A stretch of 64,000 nucleotides of DNA, from assembly GCA_018826895.1 (NCBI GenBank), contig JAHJYA010000004.1, positions 1-64,000 of the forward strand, read 5' to 3'. Each line of letters starts with the position of its first letter. Position 1 is the first letter of the stretch. Shown here in pieces: positions 1 to 14,328 of the stretch. A program made the translations under genes and the position numbers. The notes under the pieces are model-generated. The model had not been told where the DNA came from. It searched no databases and saw nothing but the letters and a program-made list of their open reading frames with translations. This DNA is from Gammaproteobacteria bacterium (lineage in GTDB: Bacteria > Pseudomonadota > Gammaproteobacteria > Pseudomonadales > Pseudomonadaceae).

Positions 1-28
1 ACATGGTGGTGCACTCCTGCCACGGCAT
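1..28 (-). CDS. IS481-family transposase, N-terminal fragment (partial)
   Basis: Only nine codons are visible (MPWQECTTM) from an ATG at 28-26, running off the window. The MPWxE start is characteristic of IS481-type DDE transposases. It lies just inside the repeated terminus, in the orientation expected. Function is inferred from this short peptide and its context only. Confidence 0.45.
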
Positions 29-120
29 CACTCGAACTCCTCATTCGAAAGATTCCGTAAGCCTAAATGCGTTACCTATGTCTCCCGACACCTGTTACCT
101 ATGTCTCCCGGCTGAACACA
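1..120 (-). mobile_element. End of an IS481-like insertion sequence
   Basis: The outer end carries two exact copies of the 17-mer GTTACCTATGTCTCCCG (71-87 and 94-110, period 23), followed outward by TGAACACA. Read inward on the minus strand this gives a TGTT-type terminus. Just inside, a frame opens leftward at position 28 with MPWQECTTM, which resembles the start of IS481-family transposases. Duplicated GGAGACATAGGTAAC-type subterminal motifs occur at the ends of such elements. The exact terminus is either 118 or 120. The element runs off the left window edge, so completeness cannot be judged. Confidence 0.6.
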
Positions 121-139
121 CGGCGCACCCTACGGCCCG

Positions 140-1198
<1,059 letters not shown>

Positions 1199-1336
1199 CT
1201 ACGCAGGCCCTTTGCACAACGGAAATACCCATTACCAATGCGTGACATAGAAGCACCCTATGGCTCGCCACAGCGGTGTCATGAAGGCCTCCCGCAAAGC
1301 CGGTATGATCGCGCCATTACTTCCTTGGAGCTCCCT

Positions 1337-2065
1337 ATGCCCGCCCCCGTCCTGACCGGCCCACAATACCTCGGTGAAGGCCTGAAACTGGTGCTCAGCC
1401 CTGGCCTGCGGCTGTTCGTACTGCTGCCGCTGACCATCAACCTGGTGCTGTTTATCGGGATCATCAGTGTCGCGATGCAGCAGTTCGGCGGCTGGGTCGA
1501 CACTTTTATGCCCACCCTACCAACCTGGCTGGCGTTTCTCGAATACCTGCTGTGGCCACTGTTCGTGGTGCTGGTACTGCTGATGGTGTTCTTCACCTTC
1601 ACCCTGCTGGCGACCATCATCGCCGCGCCGTTCAACGGCTTTCTCGCGGAAAAGGTCGAGACAGTGGTGCGCGGCGAAGACACCTTTCCGCCCTTCAACT
1701 GGACCGAACTGGTCGCCATGGTGCCGCGCACCCTGGGCCGCGAAATGCGCAAGCTCGGCTACTTTCTGCCGCGCGCCCTGGGCTTGCTGATTCTCTCGTT
1801 CATTCCAGTGGTCAACCTGATCGCCGCACCGCTGTGGGTGCTGTTCGGTATTTGGATGATGGCCATCCAATACATCGATTACCCCGCAGACAACAACAAG
1901 ATGAGCTGGCAGGACATGCTCGCCTGGTTGCGTGAGAAGCGCTGGCAGAGTCTGGGCTTTGGTGGCGCCACCTACCTGGCCCTGCTGGTACCCGGCCTGA
2001 ACGTGCTGATGATGCCGGCGGCAGTGGCAGGTGCGACGCTGTTCTGGGTGCGCGAGCGTGGTTGA
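1337..2065 (+). CDS. cysZ: Sulfate transporter CysZ
   Basis: CysZ is an inner-membrane protein that takes up sulfate for cysteine synthesis. The 242-residue product has two long hydrophobic segments in its N-terminal half (around residues 20-50 and 65-95), two more near 140-175 and a final hydrophobic hairpin, the usual EI24/CysZ pattern. GGAG lies just before the ATG at 1337, so I prefer this start over an in-frame upstream extension. The trxB/cysZ divergent pair is common in Pseudomonas and links sulfur uptake with thiol redox genes. Confidence 0.9.
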   Translation: MPAPVLTGPQYLGEGLKLVLSPGLRLFVLLPLTINLVLFIGIISVAMQQFGGWVDTFMPTLPTWLAFLEYLLWPLFVVLVLLMVFFTFTLLATIIAAPFNGFLAEKVETVVRGEDTFPPFNWTELVAMVPRTLGREMRKLGYFLPRALGLLILSFIPVVNLIAAPLWVLFGIWMMAIQYIDYPADNNKMSWQDMLAWLREKRWQSLGFGGATYLALLVPGLNVLMMPAAVAGATLFWVRERG

Positions 2066-2123
2066 CGAGCGGCGCGTTTAGCCGCTTCACTGCAGCTCAC
2101 GCCCTCCATCTGCGGGACACACC

Positions 2124-3638
2124 ATGACCGCCCACGCTGCGGACGAGACCCTGGATATGCTGATTGTCGGTGCCGGAATATCCGGGATCGGCATGGCCTG
2201 CTACCTCGAACGCTTGCGGCCCAACACGCGCTATCAGATTTTCGAAGCACGCGAACGTCTGGGAGGCACCTGGGACCTGTTTCGCTACCCCGGCATTCGC
2301 TCGGACTCCGACCTCTACACGTTCGGCTTCGCCTTCAAGCCATGGACGGGCGACAACGCCATCGCCGATGCCGCTTCAATCCTGCGTTACCTGCGCGGAA
2401 CCACGGTGGAATATCAACTCACACGCCATATCCGCTACGGCCAGCGCGTACAGAGTGCCAACTGGTGCAGCGAGCGGGCCTGCTGGGAGGTGATCGTCGA
2501 GGACCTGGCGACCCGCGAGCAACGTAGCCTGAGTTGCCGCTGGCTGTTCGGCGCCGCCGGCTACTACCGCTACGAAGCTGGCTATACACCGTCATTTCCC
2601 GGCATCTCGCGTTTTAGCGGACCAGTGATCCACCCGCAACAGTGGCCCGCCGAGTTCGACTACGCCGGCAAACGCATTGTCGTGATTGGCAGCGGCGCAA
2701 CCGCTGCCACTCTGGTGCCGACCCTGGCAAAGACCGCCGGCCATGTCACCCTGCTGCAACGCACGCCCTCGTACGTGCTCAGCCAACCGGCCCAGGACCG
2801 TGTCGCGCTATGGCTGCGCAAAGTGCTGCCGGCCATGCCCGCCTATCGCCTGAGCCGCTACAAGAATGCGCGCCTGGCCCTGCTGTTCTGGCGTTTCTGC
2901 CGCCGTTTCCCGACGGCAGCACGGCGGCTGATCCGCTACCTGACACGCCGGGCGTTGCCCGCCGGCTATCCCGTAGACGAGCACTTCAACCCGCCCTATC
3001 AACCCTGGGACCAGCGCCTGTGCCTGATCCCCGATGGTGACCTGTTCAAGGCCCTGCGCGACGAGTCGGCCTCCATCGTCACCGAGCAGATTGCCACCTT
3101 CACGGAGACCGGCATCACCCTGCAATCAGGTAAGACCCTGGAGGCCGATATCATCGTGACCGCCACCGGCCTCGATGTGCAGCTATTTGGTGGCATCCAG
3201 CTCAGCGTCGACAGGCAACCCGTGGCGTGGAAGGACAAGGTAGCCTACAAGGGCATGATGCTCTCAGAGGTGCCCAACTTCGCCTTTGCCCTGGGTTACA
3301 CCAATGCCTCCTGGACCCTCAAGGTTAGCCTGCTGTGCGAGCATTTCTGCCGCCTGCTGACGCACATGGACACACACCGGTACAGCGTTTGCTGCGCCAA
3401 ACCACCTGCCAATCTACCCACACGTCCCTTGCTGGATTTTGCCGCCGGTTACGTGCAACGCGCCTTGGACAGCGTCCCGCGGCAAGGCTATTGGGAGCCC
3501 TGGCTGATGTCGATGGACTACTTCGATGACATCAAGCGCCTGCGCAAGGGGCCGGTGACCCACCCGGATTTGCACTTTTCCAGCGCAAACGGCAGGCCGC
3601 CAGGGCAGGCAACCGATGGTCATGCAAACGCAACATAA
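2124..3638 (+). CDS. Flavin-containing (Baeyer-Villiger-type) monooxygenase
   Basis: A 504-residue class B flavoprotein monooxygenase. An N-terminal Rossmann motif (VGAGISGIG, about residues 15-23) binds [13 protein letters not shown] follows, as in cyclohexanone-monooxygenase relatives. The type I Baeyer-Villiger fingerprint FxGxxxHxxxWP is fully present as [12 protein letters not shown] (about residues 163-174). A second dinucleotide motif (VIGSGATA) would bind NADPH. The enzyme probably oxygenates a ketone, aldehyde or similar nucleophile; the substrate cannot be read from sequence. It sits 33 bases before a glycosyltransferase on the same strand. Confidence 0.85.
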   Translation: MTAHAADETLDMLIVGAGISGIGMACYLERLRPNTRYQIFEARERLGGTWDLFRYPGIRSDSDLYTFGFAFKPWTGDNAIADAASILRYLRGTTVEYQLTRHIRYGQRVQSANWCSERACWEVIVEDLATREQRSLSCRWLFGAAGYYRYEAGYTPSFPGISRFSGPVIHPQQWPAEFDYAGKRIVVIGSGATAATLVPTLAKTAGHVTLLQRTPSYVLSQPAQDRVALWLRKVLPAMPAYRLSRYKNARLALLFWRFCRRFPTAARRLIRYLTRRALPAGYPVDEHFNPPYQPWDQRLCLIPDGDLFKALRDESASIVTEQIATFTETGITLQSGKTLEADIIVTATGLDVQLFGGIQLSVDRQPVAWKDKVAYKGMMLSEVPNFAFALGYTNASWTLKVSLLCEHFCRLLTHMDTHRYSVCCAKPPANLPTRPLLDFAAGYVQRALDSVPRQGYWEPWLMSMDYFDDIKRLRKGPVTHPDLHFSSANGRPPGQATDGHANAT

Positions 3639-3670
3639 GTGTCACGCGGCCTACACTGGCCAGGCGCACA

Positions 3671-4858
3671 GTGACAAATATGAATCAAGCCCCCCTGTTC
3701 GTCGCTTTGATCAGCGAAACCTACGCGCCGGAAGTCAACGGCGTCGCCAACACCCTGGCCCACCTGGTGACAGGGCTGCGCGCTCGCCAGCACCGGGTGC
3801 AACTGGTGCGCCCACGCCAGGGCCAGGAACTGCCACTGCGCAGCGATGACCAGTTGCTCACCCGCGGCTGGCCGTTGCCGGGTTATCCGGGGCTGCAGTG
3901 GGGCCAATCGTCGATGCATACCCTGCTGCGTCACTGGCGCCGGCAGCGCCCGGATGTGCTCTATATCGCCACCGAAGGCCCGCTCGGGCTATCTGCCCTG
4001 CGCGCCGCGCGGCGCCTGGGGATTCCGGTGGTCAGTGGTTTTCATACCAACTTCCAGCATTACACCGGGCACTATGGCCTGAGCCTGCTGACCCGCTTGA
4101 TGACCCAGTACCTGCGCTGGTTTCACAGCCGTACCCAGGTCACCCTGGTGCCCAGCGCCAGCCAGCATCTGGAGCTGACCCGCCGTGGCTTCGAGCGCCT
4201 GGCGCTGATGGCGCGCGGAGTCGACAGCCAGCTGTTCCATCCGTCTCGGCGCTCGGCCGCGCTGCGCGCGCACTGGGGCCTGGACGAACAGGCAATTGCC
4301 GTGGTGCATGTCGGCCGTTTGGCCGCCGAAAAGAACCTTGGCCTGCTGGTAACCTGCTTTCGCGCCCTGCAGCAGCGTTACCCGCAGCGCCAGCTGCGCC
4401 TGATTCTGGTGGGGGACGGCCCGCAGCGCGCCTGGCTGCAGGCGCAGGTGCCGGAAGCGCACTTTGCCGGCGTGCAGCGCGGCGATGCCCTGGCCAGTCA
4501 CTATGCCTCCGCCGACCTGTTCCTGTTCCCCAGCCTGTCGGAGACCTTCGGCAACGTGGTGCTCGAAGCACTGGCCAGTGGTCTCGGCGTGGTGGCCTAC
4601 GATCAGGCCGCAGCGGCCCAGCACATCCGCCATGGCCACAACGGTGCACTGGCCAGCAGCGCCGATGCCGACGAATTTATCGAGGCCGCCGGCTGGCTTC
4701 TGGAAACCCCGGAAACCCTGCGCCGCGTGCGCCTCAACGCCCGCCAGCACGCGGCCCGACAAGGCTGGCCGGCCATCGTCGAGCAGTTCGAGCGACACCT
4801 CTACAGCGCCCTCAAGCCCGTCAACCCCGTACCCGCCGGACACCCGGAACCGCGCTAG
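3671..4858 (+). CDS. GT4-family glycosyltransferase
   Basis: A retaining GT-B glycosyltransferase of about 395 residues, cytoplasmic and probably membrane-associated, transferring a nucleotide-activated hexose. The N-terminal domain begins with SETYAPEVNGVA, a loop typical of GDP-mannose- or UDP-sugar-dependent GT4 enzymes. The C-terminal domain has HVGRLAAEKN (the KN donor-phosphate site) and the E-x7-E motif within SETFGNVVLEALASG. Closest in pattern to alpha-mannosyltransferases of the MgtA/PimB type; donor and acceptor are inferred. GTG at 3671 has an AGG upstream; ATG at 3680 is the alternative start. Confidence 0.82.
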   Translation: MTNMNQAPLFVALISETYAPEVNGVANTLAHLVTGLRARQHRVQLVRPRQGQELPLRSDDQLLTRGWPLPGYPGLQWGQSSMHTLLRHWRRQRPDVLYIATEGPLGLSALRAARRLGIPVVSGFHTNFQHYTGHYGLSLLTRLMTQYLRWFHSRTQVTLVPSASQHLELTRRGFERLALMARGVDSQLFHPSRRSAALRAHWGLDEQAIAVVHVGRLAAEKNLGLLVTCFRALQQRYPQRQLRLILVGDGPQRAWLQAQVPEAHFAGVQRGDALASHYASADLFLFPSLSETFGNVVLEALASGLGVVAYDQAAAAQHIRHGHNGALASSADADEFIEAAGWLLETPETLRRVRLNARQHAARQGWPAIVEQFERHLYSALKPVNPVPAGHPEPR

Positions 4859-4936
4859 GGTCGCGACACACGTAATAGGCTATGCCCTAATTGGCTGTTT
4901 TAGCCCTGCAGCGCCTGTGTGAACCCCCGAACACGC

Positions 4937-5029
4937 GTAGGAGCCCCGCCTCGGGGCGAATCGATTGCAGCCATTGCGCAAAATCAGCGATGCCCATCCA
5001 TGGCATTCGCCGCGGGGCGCGGCTCCTAC
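4937..5029. repeat. BIME-like pair of REP palindromes, family A, copy 1
   Basis: The block opens with GTAGGAGCCCCGCCTCGGGG and closes with an inverted relative ending GGCGCGGCTCCTAC, separated by about 40 bases. Each half can also fold on its own (CCCCGCCTCGGGG). The same composite, including its spacer words CGATTGCAGCCAT and CATGGCATTCGC, recurs inverted at 13479-13569. This is a bacterial interspersed mosaic element of the kind mobilised by RAYT transposases. It occupies most of the 4859-5127 gap. Confidence 0.8.
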
Positions 5030-5127
5030 AGAAAGCATCGTTGCCGTGCAATACAGCACTGGAGCATAACGAAATGATAGGTCCCTATCTGCAACGAAGG
5101 GCCCGGCCAGAGCCTAGCGCCGCTAGG

Positions 5128-5445
5128 CTAGAACGTCAGATCAGACAGCCGCCAGACCTCGAACGCTGGGGTTTCATAAGGATGGCTGCGCTTGAGCGCC
5201 TTGACCGCGTCATGGATAAGCTCGTCAGCCACCACCAGCTCGACCTTCCACTCCACGACATGCTCCAGCACCTGTGCTTCGCCAATAAACGGCTGGCTAC
5301 CCGGCAACGGCCGAAACTGCCCCTGCCCCGCCACCTGCCAACAACACTGGTCATAGCCGCCCAGACGACCAGCCCCGGTGGCGAACACCGCCGTCTTGAC
5401 GAGCTCCAGGTGGGAGTCGGGAACGTAGAAGCAGAGTTTGTACAT
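5128..5445 (-). CDS. NIF3/YqfO-like small protein
   Basis: A 105-residue protein resembling the stand-alone YqfO-type domain often labelled NGG1p-interacting factor 3. It begins MYKLCFYVPDSHLE and ends with SHPYETPAFEVWRL; the HPYE(T/V)P motif is the recognisable signature. These PII-like ferredoxin-fold domains form oligomers; the role of the stand-alone version is unknown. The ATG at 5445 has GAGG about six bases upstream; two further upstream in-frame ATGs lack good spacing. It is the last gene of a leftward set after purL and the CDGSH gene. Confidence 0.75.
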   Translation of the reverse strand: MYKLCFYVPDSHLELVKTAVFATGAGRLGGYDQCCWQVAGQGQFRPLPGSQPFIGEAQVLEHVVEWKVELVVADELIHDAVKALKRSHPYETPAFEVWRLSDLTF

Positions 5446-5520
5446 CGTCATCCTCACAGACGTCAGCAAGCGCCAGGCACATTGGCCTATGGACAGTAGA
5501 CCCTGGCAGATGAAAGGGAT

Positions 5521-5784
5521 TCAGCCCCGCAGAAAGCGGCGCAGCGACCAACCTTTGGCCGCGACAGATTGATGCCGGCCATCGCAATAAGGCAATTGTT
5601 TGGAGCGCCCGCAGCGGCACAGGATCAGCTGCATACGCCTTGGCGGCAGCAGCGTCAGGCCCTGTGCACAACCCTCTAAGCAATCAGGCAGGTTGGGCGA
5701 ACGCCCACAGCGGCAGAGCAGCAATGGCACGCCAGGTTCGACCTGGCGCACCTCAGGCAGCATGAGCGCAGGGCCATCGGTCAT
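5521..5784 (-). CDS. Tandem CDGSH iron-sulfur protein
   Basis: An 87-residue protein with two CDGSH-type [2Fe-2S] units. The second unit is canonical: C56-R-C58, S61, P65, C67-D-G-R-H71. The first has the same spacing (C24-R-C26, S29, P33, C35) but reads CLEGC, so Cys39 stands where the His ligand normally lies. Such small CDGSH proteins carry labile 2Fe-2S clusters and are linked to redox sensing or cluster transfer. The gene starts 18 bases after purL on the same strand and may be co-transcribed; its ribosome site is weak. Confidence 0.8.
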   Translation of the reverse strand: MTDGPALMLPEVRQVEPGVPLLLCRCGRSPNLPDCLEGCAQGLTLLPPRRMQLILCRCGRSKQLPYCDGRHQSVAAKGWSLRRFLRG

Positions 5785-5802
5785 GGCCGCACGCTCAACC
5801 GG

Positions 5803-11327
<5,525 letters not shown>

Positions 11328-11357
11328 GCGATGGCGCTATTCCGCGCTTGGGCACCT

Positions 11358-11425
11358 GTAGGAGCGAATTTATTCGCGATAAATCGTCGAAACGCTGCAG
11401 GCGTCGCGGTAAAGCCGCACCTTAT
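11358..11425. repeat. REP-like palindrome, family B
   Basis: GTAGGAGCGAATTTATTCGC opens an AT-centred palindrome, followed by GATAAATCGTCGAAACGC and a second small stem (GCGGTAAAGCCGC). Related sequences occur at 20406, 20631, 25022 and 28457. It lies between mltF and tadA, which converge here. Confidence 0.7.
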
Positions 11426-11442
11426 AGAAAAGAAAACGAACA

Positions 11443-11925
11443 TCAGCGCGCCTCACGCCGCGCCTTGAAGAACGCACTCAACGCCGCACCGCATTCCTCG
11501 CCCAATACCCCGCCCTCGACCAGCACCCGGTGGTTGAGAAAACCCTGGGTAAAGAATTCGCCCCGACTGTGCGCCACCCCTGCTTTAGGTTCACTCGCGC
11601 CGTACACCACCCGCTGCACCCGCGCATGCACGATCAACCCCGCACACATGCTGCACGGCTCCAGCGTCACGTACAGGGTGCTGCCGGGCAAGCGGTAGTT
11701 ATCCAACGCCCGGGCGGCCGCACGAATCGCCACCATCTCGGCATGGGCGCTGGGGTCGTGGGTGCTGATCGGGCAATTGAAGCCCAGCCCGACCACCTCA
11801 CCGGCGTGCACCAGCACCGCCCCCACCGGCACCTCGCCCAAGGCCGCGCCCAGCGCCGCCTGCTCAAGGGCCAGCTGCATAAAGTGCGTGTCGCGGCTTC
11901 GATCGATGATTAACGGCTGGCGCAT
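11443..11925 (-). CDS. tadA: tRNA-specific adenosine deaminase
   Basis: TadA deaminates A34 to inosine in tRNA-Arg(ACG). The 160-residue protein has the zinc and proton-shuttle motif HAEMVAI and the zinc cysteines in PCSMCAG, both in the correct spacing for the cytidine-deaminase fold. The ATG at 11925 overlaps the stop of the upstream multicopper oxidase as TGATG, suggesting translational coupling. A longer in-frame extension into the oxidase gene is unlikely to be used. Confidence 0.94.
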   Translation of the reverse strand: MRQPLIIDRSRDTHFMQLALEQAALGAALGEVPVGAVLVHAGEVVGLGFNCPISTHDPSAHAEMVAIRAAARALDNYRLPGSTLYVTLEPCSMCAGLIVHARVQRVVYGASEPKAGVAHSRGEFFTQGFLNHRVLVEGGVLGEECGAALSAFFKARREAR

Positions 11926-13289
11926 CAGACCACCTCGATAGCGGCCATCAGGCCGGTTTCCATATGGTCGACAACATGGCAGTGGAACATCCAAACGCCG
12001 GGGTTATCGGCGACGAAGGCGATGCGCGCGGTTTCGTTTTTGCCGAGCAGGAAGGTGTCGGTAAAATACGGCTTGATGCGTCGCCGGTTGGAGTCGAGCA
12101 CCTTGAACGTCATGCCGTGCAGGTGAATCGGGTGCTGGTACTGGGCCATATTGCGCAGCACGAAAATATAGTGGCCATCGCGCTTGAGCGTGGCGATGGG
12201 CCGATCGGCACAGGTCTTGTCATTGATGTCCCAGGCCTGCCCATTGATCTGCCAGTAGCGCGCCGGCGCATTGCTGTTATCCGCCAGCATGGCTGCCCAC
12301 TCGAAGTTGAAGCGCAGGGTTTCGGCCTGCGCCAGATCCGGCTCAGCCACCGGATTGGCTGGCAAGGCCGGCGGCCAATCGGCAGGCGCGGCAGTACTCG
12401 GCTCACTGACCAGGGTCGCCAGGCGCAGCGGGCCGTTACGCAGCGACATCGTCTCGCCGGCTGCGGGCACACGCAGGGCCAGGTCTAGACGCATACCGGG
12501 GCCAAGCCAGTACTCCTTACCCAACGGCCGCGGCGCGACCGGGTTGCCATCCAGGGCGTAGATGCGTGCGTCACCGCCCGGCAGGTTAAGGCGATAGGTC
12601 ACGGTGTTGTCGACATTGATCAACCGCAGCCGCACGATCTGGCCAGCCGGCAGCGCCAACTCGGGCAGCGGCTGGCCATTGATCGTCGACAAGCGCCCGC
12701 GCGTGCCTTCACGCGCCGCCTCGCGCGGCACCATAAATTCGGTGAAAGCCCCCACCTCGTCGACATGCCAGCTTTTCAGGCACAGCGTGCGCTCATGGGC
12801 AAACCCAGAGTCCGCGCGCTCCTCGACAATCAGCGGGCCAACCAGGCCACGGCCAAGCTGCTCGCTGCTGCTGGTGTGCGGGTGGTACCAGAAGCTGCCG
12901 GCATCCGGGGTGATGAACTGGTAGTCGAAATACTCGCCCGGCAACACCGGCAACTGCGAGACATAGGGCACACCGTCCATCTCCAGCGGCAGGCGGATGC
13001 CGTGCCAGTGAATGGTGGTCGGCACCTCCAGCTTATTGATAAAGCGCACGCGCAGCCACTCGCCCTGCTTGGCGCGAATTTCCGTGCCCGGCGCCTGCCC
13101 GCCATAGGCCCAGGCCGGGGTGGTATGCCCTGGCACCAGTTCCAGATCGAGCGGCGCGGCGATCAACTGATAATCGTACTCGGCCGCCACCAACGGGCGC
13201 CCCAGCCAATAGCGCGCGCCACCTGCACCCAGGCCGACCACGGTCAAACCGGCCAGGCCAGCCAGTATCTGTCTACGGGTAAACGCCAT
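11925..13289 (-). CDS. Tat-exported multicopper oxidase
   Basis: A 454-residue periplasmic multicopper oxidase with three cupredoxin domains. The N terminus has a twin-arginine signal (FTRRQILAGLAGL). Copper motifs are HWHG (94-97), HPH (in FWYHPHTS), HPIHLHG and HCHVVDHMETGL, so the T1 site and trinuclear cluster are complete. In the last motif the axial T1 position is Leu rather than Met. Likely substrates are Cu(I), phenols or other reductants; this cannot be decided. ATG at 13289 has GGGGAG upstream. Its stop overlaps the start of tadA. Confidence 0.88.
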   Translation of the reverse strand: MAFTRRQILAGLAGLTVVGLGAGGARYWLGRPLVAAEYDYQLIAAPLDLELVPGHTTPAWAYGGQAPGTEIRAKQGEWLRVRFINKLEVPTTIHWHGIRLPLEMDGVPYVSQLPVLPGEYFDYQFITPDAGSFWYHPHTSSSEQLGRGLVGPLIVEERADSGFAHERTLCLKSWHVDEVGAFTEFMVPREAAREGTRGRLSTINGQPLPELALPAGQIVRLRLINVDNTVTYRLNLPGGDARIYALDGNPVAPRPLGKEYWLGPGMRLDLALRVPAAGETMSLRNGPLRLATLVSEPSTAAPADWPPALPANPVAEPDLAQAETLRFNFEWAAMLADNSNAPARYWQINGQAWDINDKTCADRPIATLKRDGHYIFVLRNMAQYQHPIHLHGMTFKVLDSNRRRIKPYFTDTFLLGKNETARIAFVADNPGVWMFHCHVVDHMETGLMAAIEVV

Positions 13290-13301
13290 CGAACTCCCCA
13301 C

Positions 13302-13647
13302 TGCCCGACCATGCGCCGAGCGTCTTCACCCAACCGATTGGGCGCTGCAAATGCGGTATCTTCTCATTTTCAGCCTGACAAAGACGAGCCTGGCAGCGAG
13401 TCCGGTTGCCGCAGGGAATCTCAGCCTCTTATTTATGGCGATGTCCAAATGCAGTGTTACGCGGCGACGCTGCTTTTCGTAGGAGCCGCGCCCCGAGGCG
13501 AATGCCATGGGCAACGCCGAAGCCACTGGATGGCTGCAATCGATTCGCCCCGAGGCGGGGCTCCTCCGCGTGCTCGCTGACTCACCCGAATGCTGCGTTA
13601 GGGTTTGCAAGGACCGCAACACGGTTTGGGGGCATAGCCTTTTTGGT
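13302..13647. other. Intergenic region between a LysE exporter and the multicopper oxidase
   Basis: This 346-base gap lies upstream of the leftward oxidase gene and downstream of the leftward exporter gene. Its main content is the BIME at 13479-13569. I see no convincing reading frame or RNA gene in the rest. Confidence 0.6.
13479..13569. repeat. BIME-like REP pair, family A, copy 2 (inverted)
   Basis: It starts with GTAGGAGCCGCGCCCCGAGG and ends with CGCCCCGAGGCGGGGCTCC. Read on the minus strand it matches the block at 4937-5029 in both halves and in the middle, with the outer ends conserved and a few bases inserted in the spacer. The two copies lie 8.5 kb apart in opposite orientation. Confidence 0.8.
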
Positions 13648-14262
13648 TTATCGCGTCAGCGCCAACTTGACGCCAAAGCCGAGCAGACATAAGCCCGCCA
13701 GGCGCTCCAGCAGACGGCTGACCCGGCGATTGGCGCGCAAGCGCGTGGCCAGGTGATGGGTTATCAGTACCGCCAACAAGCCATAGAAAAACGTCAGTAC
13801 AGCCACGGTCACGGCCATAAAGCCGAACGTCAGCATACCCTGATGCTGCTGGGGGTCGATAAACAGCGGGAAGAACGCCATGTAAAAAATGATGGCCTTG
13901 GGGTTGAGCACACTGATCAACAGGGTTTGCCGAAAGTAGTCGCGCGGCCGGATCTCAAGTACCGCAGCAGCCCCAGGCTTGGCCAGCAGCATGCGCACGC
14001 CGAGCCAGACCAGATAGCACGCCCCCAACCACTGCACCGCACTGAACGCCGCCGGATAAGCCGCCAGCAACGCCGCAACCCCCGCCAGCGCCAGCCACAA
14101 CAGCACCTGATCACCCAATATGATCCCCAGCGTCGACGCCAACCCGCCACTCACGCCACCTTTACCCGTGGAAAGCACCAACGCCAGATTGCCCGGCCCC
14201 GGAATCATCAGCAGCACCACGAACGTCACCACGAAGGCGGCGTAGTCGGTTACACCCAGCAT
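13648..14262 (-). CDS. LysE/RhtB-family amino-acid exporter
   Basis: A 204-residue inner-membrane protein with about six hydrophobic segments. The N-terminal motif MIPGPGNLALVLSTG is the LysE/RhtB signature (usually PGPN/D), and the mid-protein motif LNPKAIIFYMAFFPLF is also diagnostic. The family exports lysine, homoserine, threonine or similar small molecules by proton exchange; the substrate here is unknown. It lies downstream of guaA on the same strand but after a terminator-like hairpin. Confidence 0.85.
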   Translation of the reverse strand: MLGVTDYAAFVVTFVVLLMIPGPGNLALVLSTGKGGVSGGLASTLGIILGDQVLLWLALAGVAALLAAYPAAFSAVQWLGACYLVWLGVRMLLAKPGAAAVLEIRPRDYFRQTLLISVLNPKAIIFYMAFFPLFIDPQQHQGMLTFGFMAVTVAVLTFFYGLLAVLITHHLATRLRANRRVSRLLERLAGLCLLGFGVKLALTR

Positions 14263-14298
14263 TGCGTCTTCTCCTCATACGGACAGGCCTGAAACGAA

Positions 14299-14322
14299 CA
14301 GGGGCAGCCGAAGCTGCCCCTG
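14299..14322 (-). terminator. Terminator after guaA
   Basis: CAGGGGCAGC-CGAA-GCTGCCCCTG forms a perfect 10-bp stem with a tetraloop a few bases past the guaA stop. On the minus strand it is followed by TTCGTTT, a moderate U tract. Confidence 0.75.
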
Positions 14323-14328
14323 GATGAA

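Noticed and set aside
71..110. Tandem 17-mers as a CRISPR fragment
   Set aside because: Only two copies with a 6-base spacer, next to a transposase start. They fit an insertion-sequence end, not a CRISPR array; none was seen elsewhere in the window.
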